Assembly: GCA_017303755.1 (NCBI GenBank)
Contig: JAFLBS010000001.1
Location: 1,168,330 to 1,232,329 of the forward strand
Direction of reading: 5' to 3'
Source: Flavobacteriales bacterium
Lineage (GTDB): Bacteria > Bacteroidota > Bacteroidia > Flavobacteriales > Flavobacteriaceae
DNA length: 64,000 nt
Shown here in pieces: positions 45,705 through 53,888 of the stretch. Below the pieces are notes generated by a model that was not told the DNA's origin, made no database searches, and saw only the letters and a program-made list of their open reading frames with translations. Made by a program: the position numbers and the translations under genes. Every line of letters begins with the position of its first letter. The first letter of the stretch is position 1.

Positions 45705-45959
45705 TTACTTCTTTAATTTTTGACTTTGGGTTTTAAAAATCGAAAAAATCACTACTCCAAAACCTGCTAAAACCACAGTTGGAGCCAAACGAATTCGTCT
45801 GAAACTGAACAATTCATTTTCTTTAAAAACGTTTGGATCTTCGCTTCCACCACCGCTCATTAAGATAAATCCAAGTGCTATCACTACCAATCCGATTAAA
45901 AGAATTTTGTAGTTGATGGCTTCAAATAAAAAGCCGTTTTTGTTTTCATTTTCTTTCAT
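45705..45959 (-). CDS. DUF3098 small membrane protein
   Basis: This 84-residue protein has two membrane segments (about 15-34 and 58-76) and the intervening signature SEDPNVFKENELFSFRRIRLAP typical of DUF3098. Family members are usually encoded between ftsX and uppP in Bacteroidota, as here, suggesting a cell-envelope role. The function is unknown. Confidence 0.88.
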   Translation of the reverse strand: MKENENKNGFLFEAINYKILLIGLVVIALGFILMSGGGSEDPNVFKENELFSFRRIRLAPTVVLAGFGVVIFSIFKTQSQKLKK

Positions 45960-46002
45960 AATAGTATTTTGTTTATCTGTAATTATGTGGCTTTTTGCCT
46001 TT

Positions 46003-46554
46003 TTATTTCTTAAAAAACACCTTGTCTAATTTGTTGCTATTGAAGGCTTCAAGGTATTTTTGTGCTTCTGTTGGAACTGTTACTTTGTTGTTAACGCAGT
46101 AGTTCAACACTATTTTGGCTGCGTTGAGTTGCACTTCTTTACAGTCTTCTTGTTTAGCATATTTTTTTCCTTTAATTGGAATGCATTTTAAAAACCGTTG
46201 ATGTTGCAATTTCTGATTCAAAATATAATTAATCGATGCCACAACATTTAAAAAAGTCAAATTTTTATCAGTTTTTAATGAATTGTGAAAAGCAGTTCCG
46301 ATTGGAATACCAAACCACGTTTCTTTATTCATCCAGTATTCTACAATTTGTACCGATGCTCTGTAATCTCTTGTTCCAATCAGATGATGATTGTCTAAAA
46401 TGTATTGGGTTGCCATTTGTAAACCCAATTCAAATTCGTCATCAAAAGTTGGGTTCTTGGCTTTGATAATGTGTTTGTGAACGTTTACCATATCTTGTCC
46501 AACAGAAAATAAAGGCAAACAAAAAATGAAAAGGAATACGAAATACTTTTTCAT
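46003..46554 (-). CDS. Secreted hypothetical protein
   Basis: This 183-residue protein has a clear signal peptide (MKKYFVFLFIFCLPLFSVG). The mature part is mostly helical and Lys-rich, with two Cys (CIPIKGKKYAKQEDC) that may pair. I do not recognise a family. It sits between ftsX and DUF3098, 12 bases after ftsX, in the same operon, and is not usually part of this conserved order. Confidence 0.75.
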   Translation of the reverse strand: MKKYFVFLFIFCLPLFSVGQDMVNVHKHIIKAKNPTFDDEFELGLQMATQYILDNHHLIGTRDYRASVQIVEYWMNKETWFGIPIGTAFHNSLKTDKNLTFLNVVASINYILNQKLQHQRFLKCIPIKGKKYAKQEDCKEVQLNAAKIVLNYCVNNKVTVPTEAQKYLEAFNSNKLDKVFFKK

Positions 46555-46565
46555 GTTTTAAACAA

Positions 46566-47441
46566 TTAATATAAATCGTCTGTTCTTAAATTTAAGAAAC
46601 GTTGAGTGGCAAAATACGTGCTGATCCAAGTGATTAAAACGCCCAAAGCTAATACACCAAAAAGAACAGCAATGGTCAGTTCAATGTCTTTAAAAATATC
46701 CAAAGCAGGATAATTTACATGAATGTAAAACAAAACTCCAACTAATACCAAAACTGCTAAGACCGAACCAATCACACCCAGAATGATGCTTCGATTGATA
46801 AAAGGTTTGCGGATGAAGGCTTTGGTTGCGCCTACCATTTGCATGGTTTTAATGATGAAACGATTAGCATATATGGACAAACGAAGTGAACTGTTGATCA
46901 ATAAAAATGAAATGATAGCAAAAACTGCACTTATGAATAATACCCAAAAACTCACTTTTCGGATGTTGTCGTTTACTAGTGTAATTAATTGTTTGTCGTA
47001 TACCACATCAATCACCATAGGATTGGAACGAATTTGATTTTCTGCTTTTGAAAAACCTGGGTTAGTTACGTAATCGGCTTTCAAATGAATGTCAAATGAA
47101 TTGTATAGCGGATTGGCACCTAAGTATTCTACAAAGTTTTCGCCCAAGGTTTTTTCGTGCGCTTTGGCCGCTTCTTCTTTACTCACGTATTTGAAATCTT
47201 TAGCAAATTTTGACGCTTTTAATTCGGCGTCAAATGCCTTGAAAACACTGTCGTTTGCGTTGTTATCAAAGAAAACCGTCATTACAATGTCTTCCTTGAA
47301 ATTATCCGACAAACGTTTCGAATTAATCACAAATAATCCGAGTAATCCTAGTAAAAATAATACCAGAAAAACACTCAAAACTACTGATACATACGACGTA
47401 ATTACTCTGCGCTTTTGGAATTTTTCAAATGATGATGACAT
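46566..47441 (-). CDS. ftsX: Cell-division protein FtsX
   Basis: This 291-residue protein has an N-terminal cytoplasmic tail, a membrane segment (about 17-38), a periplasmic domain (about 40-165), then three helices (about 165-275) of the FtsX permease domain (IKTMQMVGATKAFIRKPFINRS). With FtsE it forms an ABC-type complex controlling septal peptidoglycan hydrolases. ftsE is not in the window. It is the first gene of the run to truB. Confidence 0.96.
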   Translation of the reverse strand: MSSSFEKFQKRRVITSYVSVVLSVFLVLFLLGLLGLFVINSKRLSDNFKEDIVMTVFFDNNANDSVFKAFDAELKASKFAKDFKYVSKEEAAKAHEKTLGENFVEYLGANPLYNSFDIHLKADYVTNPGFSKAENQIRSNPMVIDVVYDKQLITLVNDNIRKVSFWVLFISAVFAIISFLLINSSLRLSIYANRFIIKTMQMVGATKAFIRKPFINRSIILGVIGSVLAVLVLVGVLFYIHVNYPALDIFKDIELTIAVLFGVLALGVLITWISTYFATQRFLNLRTDDLY

Positions 47442-47509
47442 ATAGTGTATTTTATGCGGTAAAAATAATAAAGAATTTGTTTATTCAAATGTTTATAACG
47501 TTTAAAGTT

Positions 47510-47538
47510 TTGAGTTTAGTACAATAAACGTAAATTTG
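47510..47538 (+). promoter_or_regulatory. Candidate promoter upstream of leuS
   Basis: TTG (47510-47512), 18 bases, TAAATTTG (47531-47538) is a full consensus match pointing toward leuS, giving an untranslated leader of about 250 bases. A second -7 match (TAATTTTG, 47639-47646) lacks a well-placed -33. The 47442-47795 gap also holds an 11-base tandem repeat (attaactttcg, 47557-47578) and ctcagtcac-type repeats (47709-47735); no gene is visible. Confidence 0.5.
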
Positions 47539-47795
47539 CCGACGATTATCCATGACATTAACTTTCGATTAACTTTCGACCCAAAAATGAAAATTTTTAT
47601 CAAAGTAAATTCTTACAAGTTTTGTGTTTTTAAAACGATAATTTTGAACGATTTAGTATTAATTAAAAAATAAAAACTCAGTAACTTATTTCAGAGCCAT
47701 TCAATTACTCAGTCACTCAGTTACTCAGTCACTAAAAAAATGACTCGAGCCCAAAGGGCGACAGCATGAGACCATAAAAAAAATAGAAAAGACGA

Positions 47796-50700
47796 ATGAA
47801 ATACTTTCACGAAAAAATCGAAGCCAAATGGCAACAGTATTGGGCAGAAAATCAAACCTTCGCCGCATCCAACAATTCTGATAAGCCAAAATATTATGTA
47901 TTAGACATGTTTCCGTATCCTTCGGGCGCCGGATTACACGTTGGTCATCCACTAGGTTACATCGCTTCCGATATAGTAGCGCGTTACAAACGTCACAAAG
48001 GTTTTAATGTATTACATCCACAAGGTTATGATTCTTTTGGTTTGCCTGCCGAACAATACGCGATTCAAACGGGGCAACATCCCGAAAAAACCACTCGTGA
48101 AAACATTGCTCGCTACCGTGAACAATTAGACAAAATCGGTTTTTCATTCGATTGGAGTAGAGAAGTACGTACATCCAATCCCGATTATTACAAACATACG
48201 CAGTGGATTTTCATACAATTGTTCAATTCGTATTATTGTAAGCATTCTGACCAAGCATTTGATATTTCAGAATTAATTAAAGTTTTTGAAACTGAGGGAA
48301 ATGAGATGGTTGATGCCGTTTGTGATGATAATGTTGAAATTTTTACGGCTTCACAATGGAATTCATTTTCTAGCGAAGAACAACAAAAAATATTGCTGAA
48401 ATACCGATTGACCTATTTAGCAGAAACCGAAGTCAACTGGTGTCCTGCTTTGGGTACAGTTTTGGCTAACGACGAAATTGTAAACGGTGTTTCCGAACGT
48501 GGCGGTCATCCAGTCATTCGCAAAAAAATGACCCAATGGTCGATGCGCATTTCAGCCTATGCCGAACGTTTGCTTCAAGGTTTAGACACCATCGATTGGA
48601 CCGAAAGCTTGAAAGAATCACAACGCAATTGGATTGGAAAATCGGTTGGTGCTTCAGTAGATTTCAGACTGCAGAATGCAGAAGGCAGCATTTCGGTGTT
48701 TACAACGCGTCCTGATACTATTTTCGGAGTAACCTTTATGACTTTGGCTCCCGAACACGAATTAGTGTCACAAATCACAACTCCCGAACAAAAAGCGGCT
48801 GTTGATGCGTATGTGGAAGCAACTGCAAAACGTTCCGAAAGAGAGCGAATGGCCGATGTAAAAACCATTTCTGGAGTGTTTACAGGTGCTTTTGCTGAAC
48901 ATCCGTTTACCAAAGAACCAATTCCGGTATGGATTGGCGATTACGTGTTGGCAGGTTACGGAACTGGAGCTGTAATGGCCGTTCCGTGTGGCGACGAGCG
49001 CGATTATGCCTTTGCGAATTTCTTCAAAGGTCAGAACGGAATGCCCGAAATTAAAAATATTTTCAATCAAGATATTTCTGAAGCGGCGTACGGAGAAAAA
49101 GGCGGTTTTGAATTGGTAAACTCTGATTTTCTTAACGGATTAGGGTACAAAGACGGAACCAAAAAAGTTATCGAAGAACTAGAAAAAATCGGGCAAGGTA
49201 AAGGCAAAACCAATTACCGTTTGCGCGACGCAGTGTTCTCTCGTCAACGTTATTGGGGCGAACCGTTTCCAGTATATTATGTGAACGGATTACCTCAAAT
49301 GATCGACGCCAAACATTTACCGATTGTTCTTCCTGAAGTAGAAAAATACTTGCCAACTGAAGACGGTCAACCGCCGTTAGGAAACGCTACAAATTGGGCT
49401 TGGGATTCTATCAACAACAAAATTGTGTCTAATGAATTTGTCACCCTGAGCGCAGTCGAAGGGCAATCTTCAAACGGAGTTTATCCTTTAGAATTAAACA
49501 CCATGCCAGGTTGGGCGGGAAGTTCGTGGTATTGGATGCGTTATATGGATGCGCACAATGAAGGCGAATTTGCTTCGGCCGATGCACTAAAATATTGGGA
49601 AAATGTAGATTTGTATATTGGCGGAAGCGAACACGCTACCGGACATTTATTGTACTCTCGTTTTTGGAATAAATTTCTAAAAGACAGAGGTTACGCACCT
49701 ACCGAAGAACCCTTCAAAAAATTGATCAATCAAGGAATGATTTTGGGGATGAGTGCTTTTGTTCATGTTTATCTTTTAAATACAAGGATAAAAGATGAAT
49801 TTAATAAAGGAAATATTGCTATCGATCATCCAAAAAGAGAATTGTTTTTTGTGTCTAAAGAATCTTATGATCAAATTATAAAAGGAGAAACTCCAGATGA
49901 AGTTGAAAATTGGATAAGCAAAAAGTATGGAAATAAAATAGAAAGAAATTTTGATTTGATTTGTTCTTCTAACGATGTAATTAAGAGACATGTTGATGTT
50001 TCTCTGTTGTTAGGGATAACAGATGAGTTAAACATTGATGCATTTAGATTAGATAATAGATATAATGACCTAAAAGATGTTATTCTTTTAAATGAAGAAG
50101 AAACTTATATATGTAGTCGCGAAGTCGAAAAAATGTCCAAATCGAAATATAACGTGGTAAATCCCGATGATATTTGTAACGATTACGGTGCCGATACCTT
50201 GCGTTTGTACGAGATGTTTTTGGGTCCGTTGGAGCAAGCAAAACCATGGAATACCGCCGGAATTACAGGAGTTTCTGGTTTCTTAAAAAAACTATGGCGT
50301 TTATACTTTGACGATAATGGTTTAATTGTCACTGATGCTGAACCATCAGCGGAAATGTACAAATCACTGCACAAAACCATCAAAAAAGTCACGGAAGACA
50401 TCGAAAATTTCTCGTTCAATACATCGGTTTCGCAATTCATGATTTGTGTAAACGAATTGGCGCAAATGAAATGCAACCACCGAAAAATTCTTGAACCATT
50501 GGCCATTATTGTTTCGCCTTATGCGCCGCATATTGCAGAAGAATTGTGGAGTCAATTGGGTCACGAAGGTTCGATTTCTACCGTTGATTTTCCAGTTTTT
50601 GAAGAGAAATATTTAGTCGAAAGCGAAAAAGAGTACCCCGTTTCGTTCAACGGAAAAATGCGTTTTACCATCAAATTACCTTTGGATTTAACCAAAGAAC

Positions 50701-50810
50701 AAATTCAGGAAATCGTAATGGCTGATGAAAGAACCATCGCGCAGTTAGCAGGTAATACGCCGAAAAACATAATTATCGTTCCAGGTAAAATTATCAATTT
50801 AGTAGGATAG
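47796..50810 (+). CDS. leuS: Leucyl-tRNA synthetase
   Basis: This 1,004-residue class I enzyme charges tRNA-Leu. Seen are the HIGH-type motif (SGAGLHVGHPLGYIASD), the CP1 editing domain (VFTTRPDTIFGVTFMTLAPE, GYGTGAVMAVPCGDERD) and the KMSKS signature (EKMSKSKYNVVNPDD at about 773). It is longer than typical, with lineage inserts at about 150-205 and 660-770. The second insert (49758-50115) uses nearly only AGA/AGG for Arg and is AT-richer than its flanks. A dispersed repeat lies in frame at 49439-49465 (encoding FVTLSAVEGQ). The frame is uninterrupted and all catalytic motifs are intact. Confidence 0.97.
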   Translation: MKYFHEKIEAKWQQYWAENQTFAASNNSDKPKYYVLDMFPYPSGAGLHVGHPLGYIASDIVARYKRHKGFNVLHPQGYDSFGLPAEQYAIQTGQHPEKTTRENIARYREQLDKIGFSFDWSREVRTSNPDYYKHTQWIFIQLFNSYYCKHSDQAFDISELIKVFETEGNEMVDAVCDDNVEIFTASQWNSFSSEEQQKILLKYRLTYLAETEVNWCPALGTVLANDEIVNGVSERGGHPVIRKKMTQWSMRISAYAERLLQGLDTIDWTESLKESQRNWIGKSVGASVDFRLQNAEGSISVFTTRPDTIFGVTFMTLAPEHELVSQITTPEQKAAVDAYVEATAKRSERERMADVKTISGVFTGAFAEHPFTKEPIPVWIGDYVLAGYGTGAVMAVPCGDERDYAFANFFKGQNGMPEIKNIFNQDISEAAYGEKGGFELVNSDFLNGLGYKDGTKKVIEELEKIGQGKGKTNYRLRDAVFSRQRYWGEPFPVYYVNGLPQMIDAKHLPIVLPEVEKYLPTEDGQPPLGNATNWAWDSINNKIVSNEFVTLSAVEGQSSNGVYPLELNTMPGWAGSSWYWMRYMDAHNEGEFASADALKYWENVDLYIGGSEHATGHLLYSRFWNKFLKDRGYAPTEEPFKKLINQGMILGMSAFVHVYLLNTRIKDEFNKGNIAIDHPKRELFFVSKESYDQIIKGETPDEVENWISKKYGNKIERNFDLICSSNDVIKRHVDVSLLLGITDELNIDAFRLDNRYNDLKDVILLNEEETYICSREVEKMSKSKYNVVNPDDICNDYGADTLRLYEMFLGPLEQAKPWNTAGITGVSGFLKKLWRLYFDDNGLIVTDAEPSAEMYKSLHKTIKKVTEDIENFSFNTSVSQFMICVNELAQMKCNHRKILEPLAIIVSPYAPHIAEELWSQLGHEGSISTVDFPVFEEKYLVESEKEYPVSFNGKMRFTIKLPLDLTKEQIQEIVMADERTIAQLAGNTPKNIIIVPGKIINLVG
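49439..49465 (+). repeat. Dispersed repeat inside leuS
   Basis: The bases tgtcaccctgagcgcagtcg and the following aaggg match the reverse complement of 53774-53798 at 21 of 25 positions. It is translated in frame. Similar strings occur as short intergenic repeats in many Bacteroidota genomes (from general knowledge, not checked here). Confidence 0.75.
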
Positions 50811-50826
50811 TTATACTCAATAGTAC

Positions 50827-50872
50827 TAGCCACAGATTCGCAGATTACTCAAAATCTGTAAATCTGTGGCTA
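50827..50872 (+). terminator. Hairpin after leuS
   Basis: A twelve-base perfect outer stem (50827-50838 with 50861-50872, tagccacagatt) has an inner cagatt/aatctg pair, followed by a T-rich run. It probably terminates leuS and resembles common dispersed 'ccacagatt' repeats. Confidence 0.7.
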
Positions 50873-50960
50873 TTTATTTTAACAAGCGTTAAAGTTTTTC
50901 TAAAACCGTAGTAATGGCAAACTCTTTGATTTTGGTTTTTTACAACAAAAAACCTCGCCT

Positions 50961-51605
50961 ATGAAACCACATTACTTTTTTTTCAGTATTCTTTTTTTAT
51001 CTTTTTTCTCGGTTAATGCACAACAAAATTCACAGTCGTTTTCGAGCGACAAAGAGTTAGCTGTTGATTTGATGATCTTTCATTCGCCTATTTTGAACCG
51101 AAACTTTGTTGGTTTTGCCGCCGATGCAAAATACTATGTAGCACCCAATTGGGGAACCGGATTTAGTTTTTCCATTGCAAACAAAAAAATCAGCACCGAT
51201 TATGGTGTTGGTTCTGCTGAACCCGATCTTTCGTATATTGGAATTGGTTGGCTCAATCAATGGGATGTTGTTCAAAGCGAAAGCGCTCGAGTAGGTTTTA
51301 ATTTGAATAATGGTTTGGCTATTGTCAACCTTAGAGATCGTTCGGAAACCGAAGTGGTTTGGGATGAATTCGGTCCATCTGAAGTGCCAGTGAGTCGCGC
51401 CAGAAGCTTTTTTTATGTAGTTGAACCCGGACTTACAGCATCGTTCCGATTGGTAAAAACCAAAAACACACCTAATATTTTCTTGACCACTCAGGCCAAA
51501 TACCGAAAAGCATTTGGAAGCCCAGAGTTTGGTAAAAGTCAGGATTTCTCTGGTTATTTTATTGGCGTTGGAGTTTCTTTTATTGGTTTGTTTGATACTT
51601 TGTGA
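50961..51605 (+). CDS. Outer-membrane beta-barrel hypothetical protein
   Basis: This 214-residue protein has a signal peptide (ending SFFSVNAQ) and alternating strands (GFAADAKYYVAPNWGTGFSF, ARVGFNLNNGLAIV, FFYVVEPGLTASFRLV) ending FIGVGVSFIGLFDTL, a pattern of small barrels. The family and ligand are unknown. Confidence 0.7.
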   Translation: MKPHYFFFSILFLSFFSVNAQQNSQSFSSDKELAVDLMIFHSPILNRNFVGFAADAKYYVAPNWGTGFSFSIANKKISTDYGVGSAEPDLSYIGIGWLNQWDVVQSESARVGFNLNNGLAIVNLRDRSETEVVWDEFGPSEVPVSRARSFFYVVEPGLTASFRLVKTKNTPNIFLTTQAKYRKAFGSPEFGKSQDFSGYFIGVGVSFIGLFDTL

Positions 51606-51691
51606 AACGGTTCGGATTGGGTAAATGATAATAATTCTAGTCCTCTGTAACCCAAAAGCGATTCTTTCGACTAATTACAAAAACAAAAACC

Positions 51692-51877
51692 ATGAAGAAA
51701 CACGAAATTCACATACTGAGTAAAAAGGCTGGTTTTACTAGTATGAAAGAAGAATTAACTAAAGAAGTGGAGCAATTTTTAGATCAAAAAGTCAATGAAG
51801 GCTTTGAGGTTGTCAATATTTCGTTTACCTATTATGAATCAGCTGAGTTGATTGCTTTTATTACGCTTTGCCAATAA
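51692..51877 (+). CDS. Small conserved-looking cytoplasmic protein
   Basis: This 61-residue protein reads HEIHILSKKAGFTSMKEEL, then a helix and NISFTYYESAELIAFITL, compatible with a small alpha/beta fold. It has no signal peptide. Coding-type codon use and position between two real genes on the same strand support it as a gene. I do not recognise its function. Confidence 0.6.
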   Translation: MKKHEIHILSKKAGFTSMKEELTKEVEQFLDQKVNEGFEVVNISFTYYESAELIAFITLCQ

Positions 51878-51952
51878 ATGCCAACTTGTCATTTTTTAAA
51901 AATGGCGTGTAATTTGATTGTAATTACGTAACTTTAACTAAAATTAAATAGT

Positions 51953-52639
51953 ATGGGAATGAGTTATATGTTGTTAGCAGGTATCATCATGCTAATGAGT
52001 TGGTTGGTGAGTAGCCGACTAAAGAGTAAATTTGAGTTTTATTCCAAATTGCATTTGCAAAACGGAATGAGCGGTGCGGAAATCGCCGAAAAGATGTTGG
52101 CCGATCACGGAATTAGAGATGTGCGTGTGATTTCTACACCAGGACAATTGACCGATCACTACAATCCAACAAATAAAACGGTTAATTTAAGCGAAGCAGT
52201 TTACAATCAGCGAAATGCCGCTGCGGCTGCTGTTGCGGCACACGAATGTGGTCACGCAGTACAACACGCACAAGCCTATCAATGGTTGACGTTGCGTTCG
52301 CAATTGGTTCCGATTGTTTCAGTAGCATCCAATTTTGTACAATGGATTTTGTTGGCTGGAATTTTGATGATTAAAGTATTTCCAGCACTTTTGTTAGTGG
52401 GAATTGTAATTTTTGCCGCTACAACTCTGTTCACGATTATTACATTACCCGTTGAATACGATGCCAGTAATAGAGCTTTGGCTTGGTTAAAAAACAAACA
52501 CATGTTGAATCAAGCTGAATACAATGGCGCAGAAGACTCATTAAAATGGGCAGCACGAACCTATGTTGTTGCAGCGATTGGTTCGATAGGAACTTTATTG
52601 TATTACATCTCTATTTATATGGGTGGAAGAAACAGATAA
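51953..52639 (+). CDS. YugP-type membrane zinc metallopeptidase
   Basis: This 228-residue protein has an N-terminal membrane segment, then the zinc motif H-E-x-x-H in AAAVAAHECGHAVQHAQ at about 95-105, and two or three more membrane helices (about 120-165, 205-222). This is the neutral zinc metallopeptidase family represented by YugP (PF04298). Its substrate is unknown. It is bounded downstream by a terminator at 52661-52689. Confidence 0.92.
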   Translation: MGMSYMLLAGIIMLMSWLVSSRLKSKFEFYSKLHLQNGMSGAEIAEKMLADHGIRDVRVISTPGQLTDHYNPTNKTVNLSEAVYNQRNAAAAAVAAHECGHAVQHAQAYQWLTLRSQLVPIVSVASNFVQWILLAGILMIKVFPALLLVGIVIFAATTLFTIITLPVEYDASNRALAWLKNKHMLNQAEYNGAEDSLKWAARTYVVAAIGSIGTLLYYISIYMGGRNR

Positions 52640-52660
52640 TAGAAATAAAAATTAAATTGG

Positions 52661-52689
52661 AATCCGTTTTGTGTAGTGCGAAACGGATT
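52661..52689. terminator. Bidirectional terminator after the metallopeptidase gene
   Basis: A nine-base stem (52661-52669, aatccgttt, with 52681-52689) is followed by TTTTATTT. It also sits just after the stop of the convergent gene at 52692. Confidence 0.85.
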
Positions 52690-52691
52690 TT

Positions 52692-52970
52692 TTATTTCTT
52701 CAAATTTGTCAAAAAGGTAATAATTGAAAACCACGCTACAGCATGAATGAAAATGCATTTGATGTAACTTTTATCCGAGTTGAAATGTTTGTACGCTTGA
52801 ACACTCGCATAAATCAAACTGATAGGAATTAACAAAAACATAAAAAGGATTCCTGAATTTGGGCTTTTATCATTGCCTGGAAAAAGTAAATATAAAATAT
52901 AGGCTAATGAAATATAAATAATGTAAAAGGCTAACGTAATTGTTTCTTTACTGTATTGGTTGAGGTTCAT
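52692..52970 (-). CDS. Small membrane protein of unknown function
   Basis: This 92-residue protein has about three hydrophobic segments (about 10-30, 38-58, 70-90) with short loops. No motif is recognised. It converges with the metallopeptidase gene. Confidence 0.6.
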   Translation of the reverse strand: MNLNQYSKETITLAFYIIYISLAYILYLLFPGNDKSPNSGILFMFLLIPISLIYASVQAYKHFNSDKSYIKCIFIHAVAWFSIITFLTNLKK

Positions 52971-53030
52971 GGTTTAAAATTAATCATTAATTTAATTGTT
53001 ATAATTTAAGGCAAAGTATTATTTTCAAAC

Positions 53031-53102
53031 TTGTCATTTCGACGAAGGAGAAATCTCATCAAGTAATTTTATTATGTGATTTCTCCTCCGTCGAAATGAC
53101 AA
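53031..53102. repeat. Long perfect-type inverted repeat (dispersed hairpin element)
   Basis: Arms of 25 bases (53031-53055 and 53078-53102, beginning ttgtcatttcgac) match at 24 positions, around a 22-base loop. It looks like a REP- or MITE-like palindromic element common between genes in Bacteroidota. It lies between the convergent-facing ends of the membrane protein and the lrp-type gene, and may stop transcription from both sides. Confidence 0.8.
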
Positions 53103-53157
53103 AATAACTGAAATTGTTATGTTGTTTTTAAGATTTTCTCTTTTAGAATTTTGTTGT

Positions 53158-53628
53158 TTACAGTTGAATTTGTCGTTCCAATTGTTGCTCCAATGAAATG
53201 AAGGTTTCCGTTCTTGAAACGCCATCAATCGGTTGGATTTTTTTGTTCAATAATTGCATCAGATGTTCGTTATCGCGGCAGATGATTTTAATCAGTATAC
53301 TCCAATTTCCGGTTGTGTAATGACATTCGAGGACTTCAGGTATTTTTTTGAGTTCACGAACGGCTTCCGAATTACTGGCGGCTTTTTCCAAATAAATTCC
53401 GATGAACGCCATGGTTTTGTAACCTAAGACTTTGTTGTTTACGATGAATTTCGAACCCGAAATGACTCCAGCTTCTTCTAGTTTTTTCAATCGTTGATGA
53501 ATTGCCGCGCCTGAAATTCCGATTTTATTGGCAATTTGAAGAATGGGTTTTCGGGCGTCTTCCATTAAATCGCGCAGGATTTCTTTGTCGATACCGTCAA
53601 TCTCTATTTGAAGCTGATTTATTTTCAT
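53158..53628 (-). CDS. Lrp/AsnC family transcriptional regulator
   Basis: This 156-residue protein has an N-terminal winged helix-turn-helix (IDGIDKEILRDLMEDARKPI, ANKIGISGAAIHQRLKKLEE) and a C-terminal RAM ligand-binding domain (GYKTMAFIGIYLEKAA, CHYTTGNWSILIKIICRD). It should respond to an amino acid. It is encoded next to a saccharopine dehydrogenase-like gene read in the same direction, a plausible target. Confidence 0.94.
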   Translation of the reverse strand: MKINQLQIEIDGIDKEILRDLMEDARKPILQIANKIGISGAAIHQRLKKLEEAGVISGSKFIVNNKVLGYKTMAFIGIYLEKAASNSEAVRELKKIPEVLECHYTTGNWSILIKIICRDNEHLMQLLNKKIQPIDGVSRTETFISLEQQLERQIQL

Positions 53629-53645
53629 AGCTTATGAATTTAAAG

Positions 53646-53653
53646 CAAAAATA
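53646..53653 (-). promoter_or_regulatory. Candidate -7 box of the Lrp-type gene
   Basis: Minus-strand TATTTTTG 17 bases upstream of the ATG matches TAnnTTTG. No matching TTG is evident at the usual distance. Confidence 0.4.
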
Positions 53654-53676
53654 GAAATTCTGTTTTAAATTGAAAG

Positions 53677-53718
53677 TTTTTTAACCACAAAGACACAAAG
53701 AAGGCGCGAAGTTCACAA
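53677..53718 (+). repeat. 'aaccacaaagacac' dispersed repeat, copy 1
   Basis: The bases ttaaccacaaagacacaaag then aaggcgcgaagttcacaa closely match 55325-55362. The two copies lie in the same orientation on either side of the saccharopine dehydrogenase-like gene. Confidence 0.65.
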
Positions 53719-53731
53719 CGATTTTCTATTC

Positions 53732-53853
53732 TAGCCCCGATTGAAGCAAGTATCCTTTTTTGCTTTTCAAGTTTCCCTCGACTGCGCTCGGGATGACAGA
53801 GTTGAAAATAGCACTCGTTTTCTGCAAAAAAGATACTGCGAAAAGCGGGACAA
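53732..53853. repeat. Composite inverted-repeat element with a nested dispersed repeat
   Basis: Inner arms agtatcc-ttttttgc (53749-53763) and gcaaaaaagatact (53824-53837) pair, and outer arms tagccccgattgaag and gcgaaaagcggga are also partly complementary. The loop contains tccctcgactgcgctcggga (53774-53793), the partner of the repeat inside leuS. Confidence 0.65.
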
Positions 53854-53888
53854 TTGGTCTTATGGATCCAAATTATCTGCTCCTAAAA

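Noticed and set aside
47442-47795. T-box riboswitch before leuS
   Set aside because: No T-box motif or antiterminator was seen, and T-boxes are not known from this phylum; only a long leader can be stated.
47796-50810. Frameshift or pseudogene in leuS because of extra segments
   Set aside because: The frame is continuous and both catalytic signatures are intact.
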